DNA of 64,000 nt, from the NCBI RefSeq assembly GCF_014648475.1, contig NZ_BMRE01000014.1, positions 103,327-167,326 of the forward strand, given 5' to 3'. Below are positions 34,055-43,594 of this stretch, piece by piece (within the stretch, counting starts at the first letter, position 1; each line of letters opens with the position of its first letter). The notes under the pieces are model-generated. The model was not told where the DNA came from and ran no database searches. It saw only the letters and a list, made by a program, of their open reading frames with translations. Source of the stretch: Lentzea flava. GTDB lineage: Bacteria > Actinomycetota > Actinomycetes > Mycobacteriales > Pseudonocardiaceae. Made by a program: the position numbers and the translations under genes.

Positions 34055-34072
34055 GCCGCCGATGATTCCACG

Positions 34073-34424
34073 GTGCAGACCACGATCATCGTCATCACCG
34101 CGGTGTTCTTCCTCGGCATGGGCGTCTACGCGCTCGCCGCCCCCGCCGCACTCGCCCGGCCGTTCCGCATCGTCGTGGACACACCGGAAAGCCGGTCCGA
34201 GATCCGCGCGGTGTACGGCGGGTTCGGCATCGCGATCGCCGCGGTGCTGACCGCCGCGGCCCTCGGCACCGGCGGCATCCGGACGGGCGTGGTCGTCACG
34301 GTCGGCGCGGCGCTGGCGGGGATGGCCCTGGGCCGCCTGATCTCCAGGCTGGCCGACAGGGCCACGCCGTTCTACCCGATCTGGTTCTACTTCTGGGTGG
34401 AGGCGGTCACCGCCGCGCTGCTGT

Positions 34425-34444
<20 letters not shown>
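34073..34444 (+). CDS. DUF4345 membrane protein
   Basis: A 123-aa protein with four hydrophobic helices (residues about 3-22, 46-66, 70-92, 103-122). The central ESRSEIRAVYGGFGIAIA is the DUF4345 hallmark. No enzymatic residues are seen. The GTG start at 34073 lies 18 bp from the divergent AraC gene. Function unknown. It overlaps the convergent GH1 gene by 20 bp. Confidence 0.75.
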
Positions 34445-35742
<1,298 letters not shown>

Positions 35743-35750
<8 letters not shown>

Positions 35751-36699
35751 GCACTTCCTCCAACCAGCACGCCACTCGGCGGCGTTCGTCGACCGAATCC
35801 AGCGACGGCATCCGCTCGCCGCACACGTCCATCGCCTGCGGGCACCGCGGGTGGAACGGGCAGCCGGTGGGCATCGAACGCAGGTCCGGCGGCGAGCCGG
35901 GGATGCCGCGCAGCTCTCGGCGAGGACCGCGCAACGCCGGGAAGGAGCCCAGCAGGCCCTGGCTGTACGGGTGCTTGGCGGCGCGGTAGATCTCCGCCGC
36001 CGGTGCCTCCTCCACGACGCGGCCGCCGTACATGATCGCGATGCGGTCGGAGAACTCGACCAGCAGCGAAATGTCGTGGGTGATGAAGATGATCGAGAAG
36101 CCGAGCGTCTCGCGCAGCCTCATCATCTGGCCGAGGATCTGCCGCTGCACCACCACGTCCAGCGCCGTCGTGGGCTCGTCCATGATCACGATCTCGGGTT
36201 CCAGCGCGAGGGCCATCGCGATCATCACGCGCTGCCGCATGCCGCCGGAGAGCTGGTGCGGGTACGCCGAGAGCCGGTCGATCGGGATGCCGACGAGCGA
36301 CAGGAGTTCGCGACCCCGGTTCGTCCGTTCCTGACGGGTCAGCCCTGGCCGGTGCGCCCGCAGCACGTCGTCGATCTGCGCGCCGACCGAGATGACCGGG
36401 TTCAGGGCGTTCATCGCGCCCTGGAACACGATTGCGATCTCGCTCCAGCGCAGCGCCCGGAGTTGCTTCTCGGTCAGCGCCAGCAGGTCGTGGCCCTTGA
36501 ACCGCACCTCGCCGGACGGCACCCGTCCCGGTGGCTGGAGCAGCCTGGTCGCGGCATAGGCCAAAGTGGACTTGCCGCTGCCGCTCTCCCCCGCCAGGCC
36601 GAGGACCTCTCCTGCTTCCAGCGTCAGGGAGACGTCGTGCACGGCCCGCAGCGAGCCGTAGTCGACCGAGAGGTCGCGGATCTCCAGCACCGGGCTCAT
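35743..36699 (-). CDS. Opp/Dpp-type ABC ATPase (DppD-like), oligosaccharide transporter
   Basis: A 318-aa ATPase with Walker A GESGSGKST (residues about 36-44), signature LSGGMRQRVMIAMAL, Walker B VIMDEPTTALD, and the C-terminal oligopeptide-transporter motif PTGCPFHPRCPQAMDVC, which can bind an iron-sulfur cluster in this family. ATG 36699 overlaps the upstream permease stop (ATGA). It pairs with the second ATPase at 38499. The gene neighbours suggest beta-glucan oligosaccharide import, as in Opp-type sugar systems of Thermotoga. Confidence 0.88.
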
Positions 36700-37514
36700 G
36701 CGCGCACCTTCCGCAGCCGGGGATTCGCGTACTCGTCGATCCCGAAGTTGATCAGCGCCAGCGCCGTGCCCAGCAACGCGATGCACAGGCCGGCGGGGAC
36801 GAACCACCACCACGCGCCCTGGCCGAGCGCCTGGTTGCTCTGCGCCCAGAACAGGATGGTTCCCCAGTTCCAGGTCGACAGCGACACGACACCGACGAAC
36901 GACAGCGTGATCTGCAGCATCACCGCGAAGATCACCGTGCCGACGAACCCGGACGCGATCACCGCCATCAGGTTCGGCAGCACCTCGAACACGATGATCC
37001 GCCAGGTGCGCTCACCAGACGCCCGTGCGGCCTCCACGAAGTCGCGGCGACGCAACGACAACGTTTGCGCACGCAGCACCCGCGCACCCCACGCCCACGC
37101 GGTCAGGCTGATCACCGCCGCGATCAGCACGGTGTCCGCGGACGGCAGCATCGACGCCACGATGATGATCAGCGGCAGCGCCGGGATCACCAGGAAGACG
37201 TTCGACAGCGCGGACAACGCCTCGTCGGCCGCGCCACCGAGGAACCCGGCGGTCACACCGACCAAAATGGACAGGAACGTCGCCAGCACACCGCAGACGA
37301 GCCCGACGACCATCACTCCCCTGGTGCCCACGAGCACCTGCGAGAAGATGTCCTGGCCGGTCATCGTCGTGCCGAACCAGTGCGCGCCCGACGGCGGCGA
37401 CAACAGGTCGTCGCTCATCGCCGACGGGTCGTAGGGCGCGATCCAGTCGCCGATCACCGCGATGAGCGTGAAGAAGGCCAGGATGCCGAGGCCCAGCTTG
37501 GTCTTGAAGTTCAT
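36696..37514 (-). CDS. Opp/Dpp-type ABC permease (DppC-like)
   Basis: A 272-aa permease with about six helices, beginning after an N-terminal segment ending in FTLIAVIGDWIAPYDP, typical of DppC/OppC. The cytoplasmic EAA-type loop is RDFVEAARASGERTWRIIVFEVLPN, which docks the ATPases. It pairs with the DppB-like permease 7 bp upstream. It forms the translocation pore for the substrate delivered by the SBP at 39412. Confidence 0.88.
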   Translation of the reverse strand: MNFKTKLGLGILAFFTLIAVIGDWIAPYDPSAMSDDLLSPPSGAHWFGTTMTGQDIFSQVLVGTRGVMVVGLVCGVLATFLSILVGVTAGFLGGAADEALSALSNVFLVIPALPLIIIVASMLPSADTVLIAAVISLTAWAWGARVLRAQTLSLRRRDFVEAARASGERTWRIIVFEVLPNLMAVIASGFVGTVIFAVMLQITLSFVGVVSLSTWNWGTILFWAQSNQALGQGAWWWFVPAGLCIALLGTALALINFGIDEYANPRLRKVRA

Positions 37515-37521
37515 CGCGGTC

Positions 37522-38502
37522 TCAGCCCTCCCGCCGGGTGCGCGGGTCGAGCAGCAGGTAGCCGACGTCCGCGAGCAGGTTCGCCACCAGCACCGCCAGC
37601 GTGATCACCAGGAACACCCCCTGCATCAGCGGGTAGTCCTTCGCACCGATGCCCTGGAACAGCACGTAGCCGAGGCCCGGATAGGAGAACACCATCTCCA
37701 CCAGCAGCGCGCCGCCGACGATGAAACCCAGCGAGAGCGCGAAACCGGAGATCGACGGCAGCACGGCGTTGCGCGCGGCGTAGGCGAACATGATCCGCTT
37801 TTCCGACAGGCCCTTGGCCCGCGCGACCAGCACGTAGTCCTCCGCGGTGACGGTCACCATCATGTTGCGCATGCCGAGGATCCAGCCGGCCACCGAGCTC
37901 ACGACGATCGTGATGCCGGGCAGCACGGCGTGCTCCAGGACGCTGCCGACGAACTCGCCCGACCACTCCGGCACCAGACCCGCCGCGTACCCGCCGGACG
38001 CCGGCAGCAGCGGGAACGTCACGGAGAACACCGAGATCGCGATCAGCCCGAGCCAGAAGTACGGGATCGACGACAGGAACGTCGTCACCGGGATCAGCGT
38101 GTCCATCCACGAACCGCGCTTCCAGCCCGCGTAGACGCCCATGAGCGTGCCCAGCAGGAACGCGATGATCGTCGTGACGCCGATCAGGCCTAGCGTCCAC
38201 GGCAGTGACTGCGAGAGCACGTCGGCGACCGGCGTCGGGAAGAACGTGAACGACAGCCCGAGGTCACCGCGCAGCAGCGCACCCCAGTAGTCGACGTACT
38301 GCTCCCAGATCGACTTCTTCTCGTCCAGCCCGAACAGGACGTACAGCGACGCCATCGCGTCGCTGTTGAGCCGCCCGCCGAGCTTGGTGATCATCGCCTG
38401 CACCGGGTCGCCAGGCAGCAGGCGCGGCAGCAGGAAGTTCGCTGTGATCGCCGCCCACAGCGTGATCAGGTAGAACAGCGCGCGCCGCAGCAGGAACGTC
38501 AT
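37522..38502 (-). CDS. Opp/Dpp-type ABC permease (DppB-like)
   Basis: A 326-aa permease with six helices and the long first periplasmic loop of DppB/OppB. The N-terminal LPRLLPGDPVQAMI and the EAA-type loop EDYVLVARAKGLSEKRIMFAYAARN are family hallmarks. ATG 38502 is chosen because it overlaps the ATPase stop at 38499 (ATGA); the open frame upstream is not family-like. It works with the DppC-like permease downstream. Confidence 0.88.
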   Translation of the reverse strand: MTFLLRRALFYLITLWAAITANFLLPRLLPGDPVQAMITKLGGRLNSDAMASLYVLFGLDEKKSIWEQYVDYWGALLRGDLGLSFTFFPTPVADVLSQSLPWTLGLIGVTTIIAFLLGTLMGVYAGWKRGSWMDTLIPVTTFLSSIPYFWLGLIAISVFSVTFPLLPASGGYAAGLVPEWSGEFVGSVLEHAVLPGITIVVSSVAGWILGMRNMMVTVTAEDYVLVARAKGLSEKRIMFAYAARNAVLPSISGFALSLGFIVGGALLVEMVFSYPGLGYVLFQGIGAKDYPLMQGVFLVITLAVLVANLLADVGYLLLDPRTRREG

Positions 38503-39410
38503 GCCGCTGACCCCACAGTCTCCACGTAGAGCCAGCACGCCGCCCAGTGGCCGTCGCCGACGTCCGACCGGGGTGGCGCGTCGGTCCAGCAGCGTGCCTG
38601 GGCCTTCGGGCAGCGCGCCGCGAACTGGCAGCCCGCCGACACCGCGGCGACCTCCTCGACCGGCGCGTCCAGCGCGACCACCGACCGTTCCGGATCGGGC
38701 GCGGACTCGATCAGCAGCTGCGTGTACGGGTGCGCGGGCTGCTGCGTCACGGACTCGCTGTCGCCGCCCTCGACGATCTGCCCGCCGTACATCACGAACG
38801 TCTCGTCGGCGAAGTACCGCGCCGACGCGATGTCGTGCGTGATGTAGAGGACGGCGAGTTTGAGCCGTTCTTTCAGGTCCAGCAACAGGTTCAGCACACC
38901 GAGCCGGATCGAGACGTCCAACATGGACACCGGCTCGTCGGCGAGCAGCACCTCGGGGTGGGCCGCAAGCGCCCGCGCGATGGCGACGCGCTGCCTCTGG
39001 CCGCCCGAGAGCTCGTGCGGGTAGCGGCTCAGGAAGTCCGCGGGCAGCTGCACCCGCTCCATGAGCTCCTCCGGCGTCTCCGGCCGTTTGTGGATCTTCA
39101 GCGGGCGGGTGAGGTGGTAGCGGATCGTGTGGATCGGGTTGAGCGAGGCGAACGGGTCCTGGAACACCATCTGGACCTTGCGCCGGTACTCCCGGACCTG
39201 TCGCACCTTCCTGCCGTCCAGCAGGATCTCCCCCTCGGTGGGCTGCACCAGCCGCGCCAGCAGCTTCGCCACCGTCGACTTGCCCGACCCCGACTCGCCG
39301 ACGAGAGCGGTCACGCGCCCGCGGCGCAGGACGAGGGAGACGTCCTGCACCGCGCGCACGCGCTTGTAGGTCTTGACCAGACCCTTCGCTTCCAGCGCAA
39401 CCTCATTCAT
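38499..39410 (-). CDS. Opp/Dpp-type ABC ATPase (DppF-like)
   Basis: A 303-aa ATPase with Walker A GESGSGKST, the Q-loop MVFQDPFASLNP, signature LSGGQRQRVAIARAL and Walker B VLLADEPVSMLD. The C-terminal SAGCQFAARCPKAQARC is the Opp-family Cys-rich motif. It begins directly after the SBP gene stop (1 bp gap). It is the second nucleotide-binding subunit of the transporter. Confidence 0.88.
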   Translation of the reverse strand: MNEVALEAKGLVKTYKRVRAVQDVSLVLRRGRVTALVGESGSGKSTVAKLLARLVQPTEGEILLDGRKVRQVREYRRKVQMVFQDPFASLNPIHTIRYHLTRPLKIHKRPETPEELMERVQLPADFLSRYPHELSGGQRQRVAIARALAAHPEVLLADEPVSMLDVSIRLGVLNLLLDLKERLKLAVLYITHDIASARYFADETFVMYGGQIVEGGDSESVTQQPAHPYTQLLIESAPDPERSVVALDAPVEEVAAVSAGCQFAARCPKAQARCWTDAPPRSDVGDGHWAACWLYVETVGSAA

Positions 39411-39411
39411 G

Positions 39412-41052
39412 TCAGGCGGCCGGCCTCAGCTTCATGACGATCTGCAGCGCGTTCGGCAGCGTGGCCTGCGGCGGACCGTACGGGTCCTCCTCCGACGGCC
39501 AGCCGACCCAGCTCTTCGTGCTGTACTCGGCACCGATCGGACCGGCGGAGGTCGGGATCGTCGGCACCTGCTCGACCATGATCTTCTGCAGCACCGCGAG
39601 GCTGCGGGCGCGCGTCGCGTCGTCCGCGGCGTTCGCGTACTCGGCCAGCGCGGCCGTGGCCTCGGGGTTGTTGTAGCGGCCGAAGTTCACCGCGGCGGTC
39701 TGCCCGATCGGCTTGATCTCCGCGCCGTCCATGATGTTCTGGTACATCTCGTACGGCGTGGCACCGGTGTTCGTCCAGCGCAGCGAACCCTGGAACGCGC
39801 CGTTCGCGAAGTCGGTCGTCCACGCGTCCGCCGTCTGCGTGCGCACGGTCGCCTCGATGCCGATCTTCTTCAGGTCGCCCTTGATGATGTCCAGCACCGT
39901 CAGGTAGTCCGACCAGCCGGACGGGTTGGTCAGCTCGATCGTCACCGGCTTGCCGCCGGGCGCTTTGAGCACGCCACCGTCCAAAGTGAACCCTGCCGCG
40001 GTCAGCTTCTGCTTCGCCTTCTCGACGTTGACCTCGAATCGCGCGGACTTGTACTCCGGCGCGATGAACGACTCTCCGGCGGGCAACGGCATGCCGGTCG
40101 GCGACTCGAGCTTCGGGAACAGGCGCGCCTCACCGCGGACGAAGATCGCCTCGCGGTCGATCACGTCGCTCATCGCCGACCGCAGCGCGGGGTTGTCGAA
40201 CGGTGCGACCGTGGTGTTCAGCCACAGGCCGTGGATGCCGAGACCGGCGGGGAACCACAGCTTGTGGTTCTTCGGGTCCTTGTCGACGTAGAGCTTCTGG
40301 TAGTCCGGGATGAAGACGTACGACCACTGGCTCGCCCCCGACGCCAGCGCGGTGGTCTGCGCGGTGTTGTCGTTGTACGAGGTGTACTGGATCTCCGGCA
40401 CCTTCGGCAGTTCCTGCCAGTACTCGCTGCGCCGGGTGACCGTGACGGTCTGCGAGGTGAACGACTTCACCTGGTACGGGCCGGTGCCGACGGGGTTGGG
40501 ATTGGTGTAGGTCGTCGGGTCCGCGACGGTGCTCCAGATGTGCTGGGGCACGACCATCGCGCTGATCACCTTGTTGCGGTTCACGAACTGCGGCGAGGCG
40601 AACGTGACCTCGACCTTGCCGTCCGGCGTCGCCGTCGCGGTCTCGACCTTGAGCGAGTCGCGGTTGTTGAGCGCGGGCCACTTCTTCAGGATCTCGTACG
40701 AGAAGGCGACGTCGGCGGCCGTGAGCGGCTTGCCGTCGGACCACTTCACGTTCTCCCGGATCGTGAAGGTGACCTTCTTGTAGTTGTCCGCCCAGTCCCA
40801 CTTCGTCGCGAGCCACGGCACCGGGTCCTGCGCGGGCCGCGTGTTGTTCACGAACGCGAGAGGCTCGTAGATCACGTAGCGGTAGCCGAGCGAACCCGCC
40901 GCCGACGTGGGCAGGAACGGGTTGTGGTTCTCGGTCAGCGGCCCGTTGGGCATGCCCACGGTCAACACCCCGGAGGCCTTGGTGGCACCACCGGAGGAGC
41001 AACCTGTCGCCGCGAGCGCCAGTGCCAACGCGACGATGATTGTTCTGCGCAT
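39412..41052 (-). CDS. family 5 extracellular solute-binding lipoprotein
   Basis: A 546-aa lipoprotein with lipobox AATGC (Cys18). It has the SBP_bac_5 fold, with YEPLAFVNN, the family pattern KVTFTIRENVKWSDGKPLTAADVAFS, and PVGTGPYQVKSF. Family members bind peptides, but cello- and laminari-oligosaccharide binders exist in this same family. The GH1 gene and shared operator with a GH16 beta-glucanase favour a sugar ligand; this is inference. It is the first gene of the operon and the perfect LacI-type operator lies 23 bp upstream. Confidence 0.88.
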   Translation of the reverse strand: MRRTIIVALALALAATGCSSGGATKASGVLTVGMPNGPLTENHNPFLPTSAAGSLGYRYVIYEPLAFVNNTRPAQDPVPWLATKWDWADNYKKVTFTIRENVKWSDGKPLTAADVAFSYEILKKWPALNNRDSLKVETATATPDGKVEVTFASPQFVNRNKVISAMVVPQHIWSTVADPTTYTNPNPVGTGPYQVKSFTSQTVTVTRRSEYWQELPKVPEIQYTSYNDNTAQTTALASGASQWSYVFIPDYQKLYVDKDPKNHKLWFPAGLGIHGLWLNTTVAPFDNPALRSAMSDVIDREAIFVRGEARLFPKLESPTGMPLPAGESFIAPEYKSARFEVNVEKAKQKLTAAGFTLDGGVLKAPGGKPVTIELTNPSGWSDYLTVLDIIKGDLKKIGIEATVRTQTADAWTTDFANGAFQGSLRWTNTGATPYEMYQNIMDGAEIKPIGQTAAVNFGRYNNPEATAALAEYANAADDATRARSLAVLQKIMVEQVPTIPTSAGPIGAEYSTKSWVGWPSEEDPYGPPQATLPNALQIVMKLRPAA

Positions 41053-41075
41053 GGGGGAATCTCCCGATACGACGG

Positions 41076-41099
41076 CGCGTGAGAGCGCTCTCTCACGCG
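41076..41099. promoter_or_regulatory. LacI-type operator, copy 2, inside 24-bp inverted repeat
   Basis: CGCGTGAGAG (41076-41085) and CTCTCACGCG (41090-41099) are perfect arms around CGCT. Within lies GAGAGCGCTCTC (41081-41092). The 15-mer 41078-41092 is identical to 27101-27115. It is 23 bp upstream of the SBP gene and 56 bp from the LacI gene stop. Confidence 0.82.
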
Positions 41100-41155
41100 T
41101 ACGGCGAACTAGCCAGACCGCATGCGGCCTGGCCGGCTCGTTCAGTTGTGGTGGG

Positions 41156-42151
41156 TCAGGGCGCGGATTCGCGCACGATCAACGAGGTGGGCAGCACCAG
41201 CGGGTGATCGGGCATCGGCTGTCCCTCGAGCGTGGAGAGCAGCATCCGCGCGGCCGCGGCGCCCATCTCCTGCAGCGGCTGGCGGATCGTCGTCAGCCGG
41301 GGTTCGGTGTGCCCCGCGACGGGGACGTCGTCGAAGCCGACCACGGACACGTCGTCGGGAACGGTCCTGCCTGCTTCCCGCAGCGCGCGCAACACCCCGA
41401 CGGCCGAGAGGTCGTTGTGCGCGAACACCGCGTCGAACGGGACGCCACTGGCGATGAGCTTGTCGACGGCGACTTCACCGCCTTCCGTGGTGAAGTCGCC
41501 GTCGACCACGAGGTCCGGGTGCAACGTCAGGCCCGCTTCCGCCAAAGCGAGCCGGAACCCGTCCAGCCTCGCCTGCGTGCACCCGAAGTGCGGTGGTCCG
41601 GTGACGACGGCGAACCTGCGGCGGCCGGCCGCGACGAGATGCCGTGCGACATCCGCGCCTCCCTGCCGGTTCGTCGTCGTCACCGAAGGGAACTCCGGGT
41701 GCGAGCCGCGATCGTCGATCATGACGACCGGCAGTCCCGCCCGGTAGAGCGTGGAGATGTAGTGCAGGGCGTCCGGCGGCTCGACCACCAGCAGCCCGTC
41801 GAAAGCGTTGGCGGACACGTGGTTCGCGAACTGGTTGAGCGACTCGGGCCCGCGGTTCAACGTGTAGAGCAGCAGCCCGTACCCGTCCGCCTCCAGCGTG
41901 TCGACGACGCCCTGCATGACCTCACCCATCCACGGCCAGGTCAAGCTCGGCGCCAACATGCCGACCGTGCGAGTCCGCCCCCGCGCCAGACCAACCGCAC
42001 GCGCACTGGGCACGTACCCGATCTCGTCGATGACCTTGCGAACGCGCTGCGCGGTGGTGGCGTCCACGTCCGGCTTACCGTTCAGCACACGTGACACGGT
42101 CGCTTTGGACACCTGGGCGCGTTGGGCGACCTCCGCGATCGTGACACGCAT
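41156..42151 (-). CDS. LacI family transcriptional regulator
   Basis: A 331-aa LacI/GalR repressor. The HTH and hinge span residues 3-60 (TIAEVAQRAQVSKATVSRVLNG), followed by a periplasmic-binding-protein-like sugar-binding domain (HNDLSAVGVLRAL, VVGFDDVPVAGHTEPRLTTI). It lies directly upstream of and codirectional with the transporter operon. It is the obvious candidate to bind the GAGAGCGCTCTC operators and to be released by a beta-glucoside. Two AACCGGTT cores upstream may be its own control sites, or those of another LacI protein. Confidence 0.9.
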   Translation of the reverse strand: MRVTIAEVAQRAQVSKATVSRVLNGKPDVDATTAQRVRKVIDEIGYVPSARAVGLARGRTRTVGMLAPSLTWPWMGEVMQGVVDTLEADGYGLLLYTLNRGPESLNQFANHVSANAFDGLLVVEPPDALHYISTLYRAGLPVVMIDDRGSHPEFPSVTTTNRQGGADVARHLVAAGRRRFAVVTGPPHFGCTQARLDGFRLALAEAGLTLHPDLVVDGDFTTEGGEVAVDKLIASGVPFDAVFAHNDLSAVGVLRALREAGRTVPDDVSVVGFDDVPVAGHTEPRLTTIRQPLQEMGAAAARMLLSTLEGQPMPDHPLVLPTSLIVRESAP

Positions 42152-42176
42152 GCCGAACTTCCTTTCCGCCGCCTCC

Positions 42177-42200
42177 GAAACCGGTTCCGTAACCGGTTCC
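42177..42200 (-). promoter_or_regulatory. tandem AACCGGTT operator before LacI gene
   Basis: AACCGGTT cores occur at 42179-42186 and 42191-42198, 12 bp apart, each flanked by CC on the right. This is the general LacI-type shape but differs from GAGAGCGCTCTC. A further pseudo-palindrome, GGGAGCGTTTCC, lies at 42266-42277. Confidence 0.5.
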
Positions 42201-42426
42201 GACGAGGTGTGACGGAGTCAACAGCCTGACGTGAGCATCAGTCAAGACTCTTGCCGGAACTTCATGGGAGCGTTTCCACGGCCGGTGACGTCTTCCCAGC
42301 TCAGCGCTGATCAACCTGGCCGAATTGAGACACCTTGATCGAATCCGACTTCCCCGGTGTCGTTCGACTGAACGGAGCATTCCTCGGCGCAAACGGCCGG
42401 TTCGGCGATCGTGCAGAATCTGGGGC

Positions 42427-42966
42427 ATGGGGGTTGTCACGGCAGTCAGCCGCAGCGAGCAGTACACGTTCACCAAGCCGGTGCGGTCGAGCATCACGTT
42501 GCTCGAAGGGCTCGGCGTCGAGGGCGACGTTCATCAGGGCGTGACGGTCAAGCACCGCTCTCGGGTGCGGCAGGACCCGACGCAGCCGAACCTGCGTCAG
42601 GTGCACCTGATGCATGCCGAGCTGTTCGACGAGTTGCGGGAGAAGGGGTTCTCGGTCGCGCCTGGGGAGATTGGGGAGAATGTCACCACTCGGGGGATCG
42701 ATCTGCTCGGGCTGCCCACGGGGACGTTGCTTCATCTCGGGGCGGACGCCGTGGTCGAGGTGACCGGGCTGCGCAATCCCTGCGTGCAGATCGAGAACTT
42801 CTCGGCCGGGCTGCTCAAGGAGGTCGTGGGCAAGGGGGCCGACGGGGAGCTGGTTCGGCGCGCTGGAGTCATGTCCGTTGTGGTTGCGGGCGGGGTGGTG
42901 CGGCCTGGGGACGAGATCCGGGTCGTGTTGCCGCCTGAGCCGCATCGGCCGCTTGAGAAGGTGTGA
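42427..42966 (+). CDS. MOSC domain-containing protein
   Basis: A 179-aa MOSC protein. The domain covers most of the length, with the conserved Cys in GLRNPCVQIENFSAGLL and the motifs GVEGDVHQG and PGEIGENVTTRGIDL. MOSC proteins carry sulfur or process molybdenum cofactor-bound substrates. There is no signal peptide or second domain, as in YiiM-type members. ATG 42427 has weak upstream support. No molybdenum genes are nearby, so the partner is unknown. Confidence 0.87.
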   Translation: MGVVTAVSRSEQYTFTKPVRSSITLLEGLGVEGDVHQGVTVKHRSRVRQDPTQPNLRQVHLMHAELFDELREKGFSVAPGEIGENVTTRGIDLLGLPTGTLLHLGADAVVEVTGLRNPCVQIENFSAGLLKEVVGKGADGELVRRAGVMSVVVAGGVVRPGDEIRVVLPPEPHRPLEKV

Positions 42967-43047
42967 CGGAGCGTTGAGGTGTGCGGCTTGCGCACGCAGG
43001 TTCCGGTTCCAGCGTGGTTGCGTCGGCATTGACGAGCCGGGTCATTT

Positions 43048-43075
43048 CATCGCCGCTTCGCGACGATTGCGATTG
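43048..43075 (+). repeat. left inverted repeat flanking HNH gene
   Basis: A 28-bp segment is an exact reverse complement of 44993-45020. A second segment, 43194-43214, matches the reverse complement of 44973-44993 in 20 of 21 bases. In the right copy the two segments are contiguous; here they are separated by the palindromic insertion. Similarity continues weakly to about 43240. Confidence 0.75.
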
Positions 43076-43191
43076 GGGCTTGACTTCGGGGCCCTTGCGA
43101 GGCGCAGATCGGCCTTCAAAAGCCGGGCATGAAAGCGCCCGGCCGATCCGGACACGGTAGCACCTCGCACCCAAAGTCAAGCCCCAATCGC
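43069..43191. mobile_element. palindromic MITE-like insertion
   Basis: Arms 43069-43086 and 43174-43191 pair perfectly over 18 bp. Nested stems follow: GGG/CCC (43088-43090 with 43170-43172), TGCGAGG/CCTCGCA (43096-43102 with 43163-43169) and GATCGGCC/GGCCGATC (43107-43114 with 43141-43148). About 119 bp (43076-43194) are absent from the matching right repeat, so it looks inserted. On the minus strand TTGACT (43180-43175) and TACCGT (43159-43154) form a promoter-like pair, so a structured RNA is also possible. Confidence 0.55.
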
Positions 43192-43594
43192 GAGCGTGCG
43201 TGGTTGCGTTTTGGCGATCGGGTTCCGGGAATTACCGCTTGAACAGCGCTGCAATGCCCCTGCACGGCTCGGCTTCGCCATCGCGGTTGATACGGCTCAC
43301 TTCGCATCGCGGTTTCGGGGTGTGCCTCGGCTTTGCCATTTGGCAATGCGTGGCATCGGGGGCCTTACGGCTTGCGTCGCATAGCCACAGCGGGATGGTG
43401 CTCGTCCTCGTATAGGGCGTTGCCTGTGCTGGTGTCGGCGCTTGGTCAGCGTGATCGCTGTTGTCGCTGTCGCGGCTTTCCGGCCCTGGCCGGGTTGTGG
43501 GCATGGTTGTGCCACGGCCGTGGTGGTGCTGCACGGCCGTGGCGGTCGATGTGGTGGTGGTGCGAGCTGCTCACGTCGCCCGGCTGATCTGGGG

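Larger units (their letters stand above)
42967..43594. other. 628-bp gene-free stretch with inverted-repeat element
   Basis: This gap between the MOSC and HNH genes holds the left inverted-repeat copy (43048-43075 and 43194-43214) and the palindromic insertion (43069-43191). The 43215-43594 part has several short open frames on both strands, but none shows a start signal, family match or clean codon bias, so none is called. Confidence 0.6.

Noticed and set aside
39412..41052. Peptide transporter interpretation of the Opp-type operon
   Set aside because: Not excluded, but the terminal GH1 gene, LacI regulator and shared GH16 operator make sugar uptake more likely.
43116..43534. Several short open frames in the gene-free stretch before the HNH gene
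   Set aside because: No start signals, no recognised motifs, and they overlap repeat sequence.
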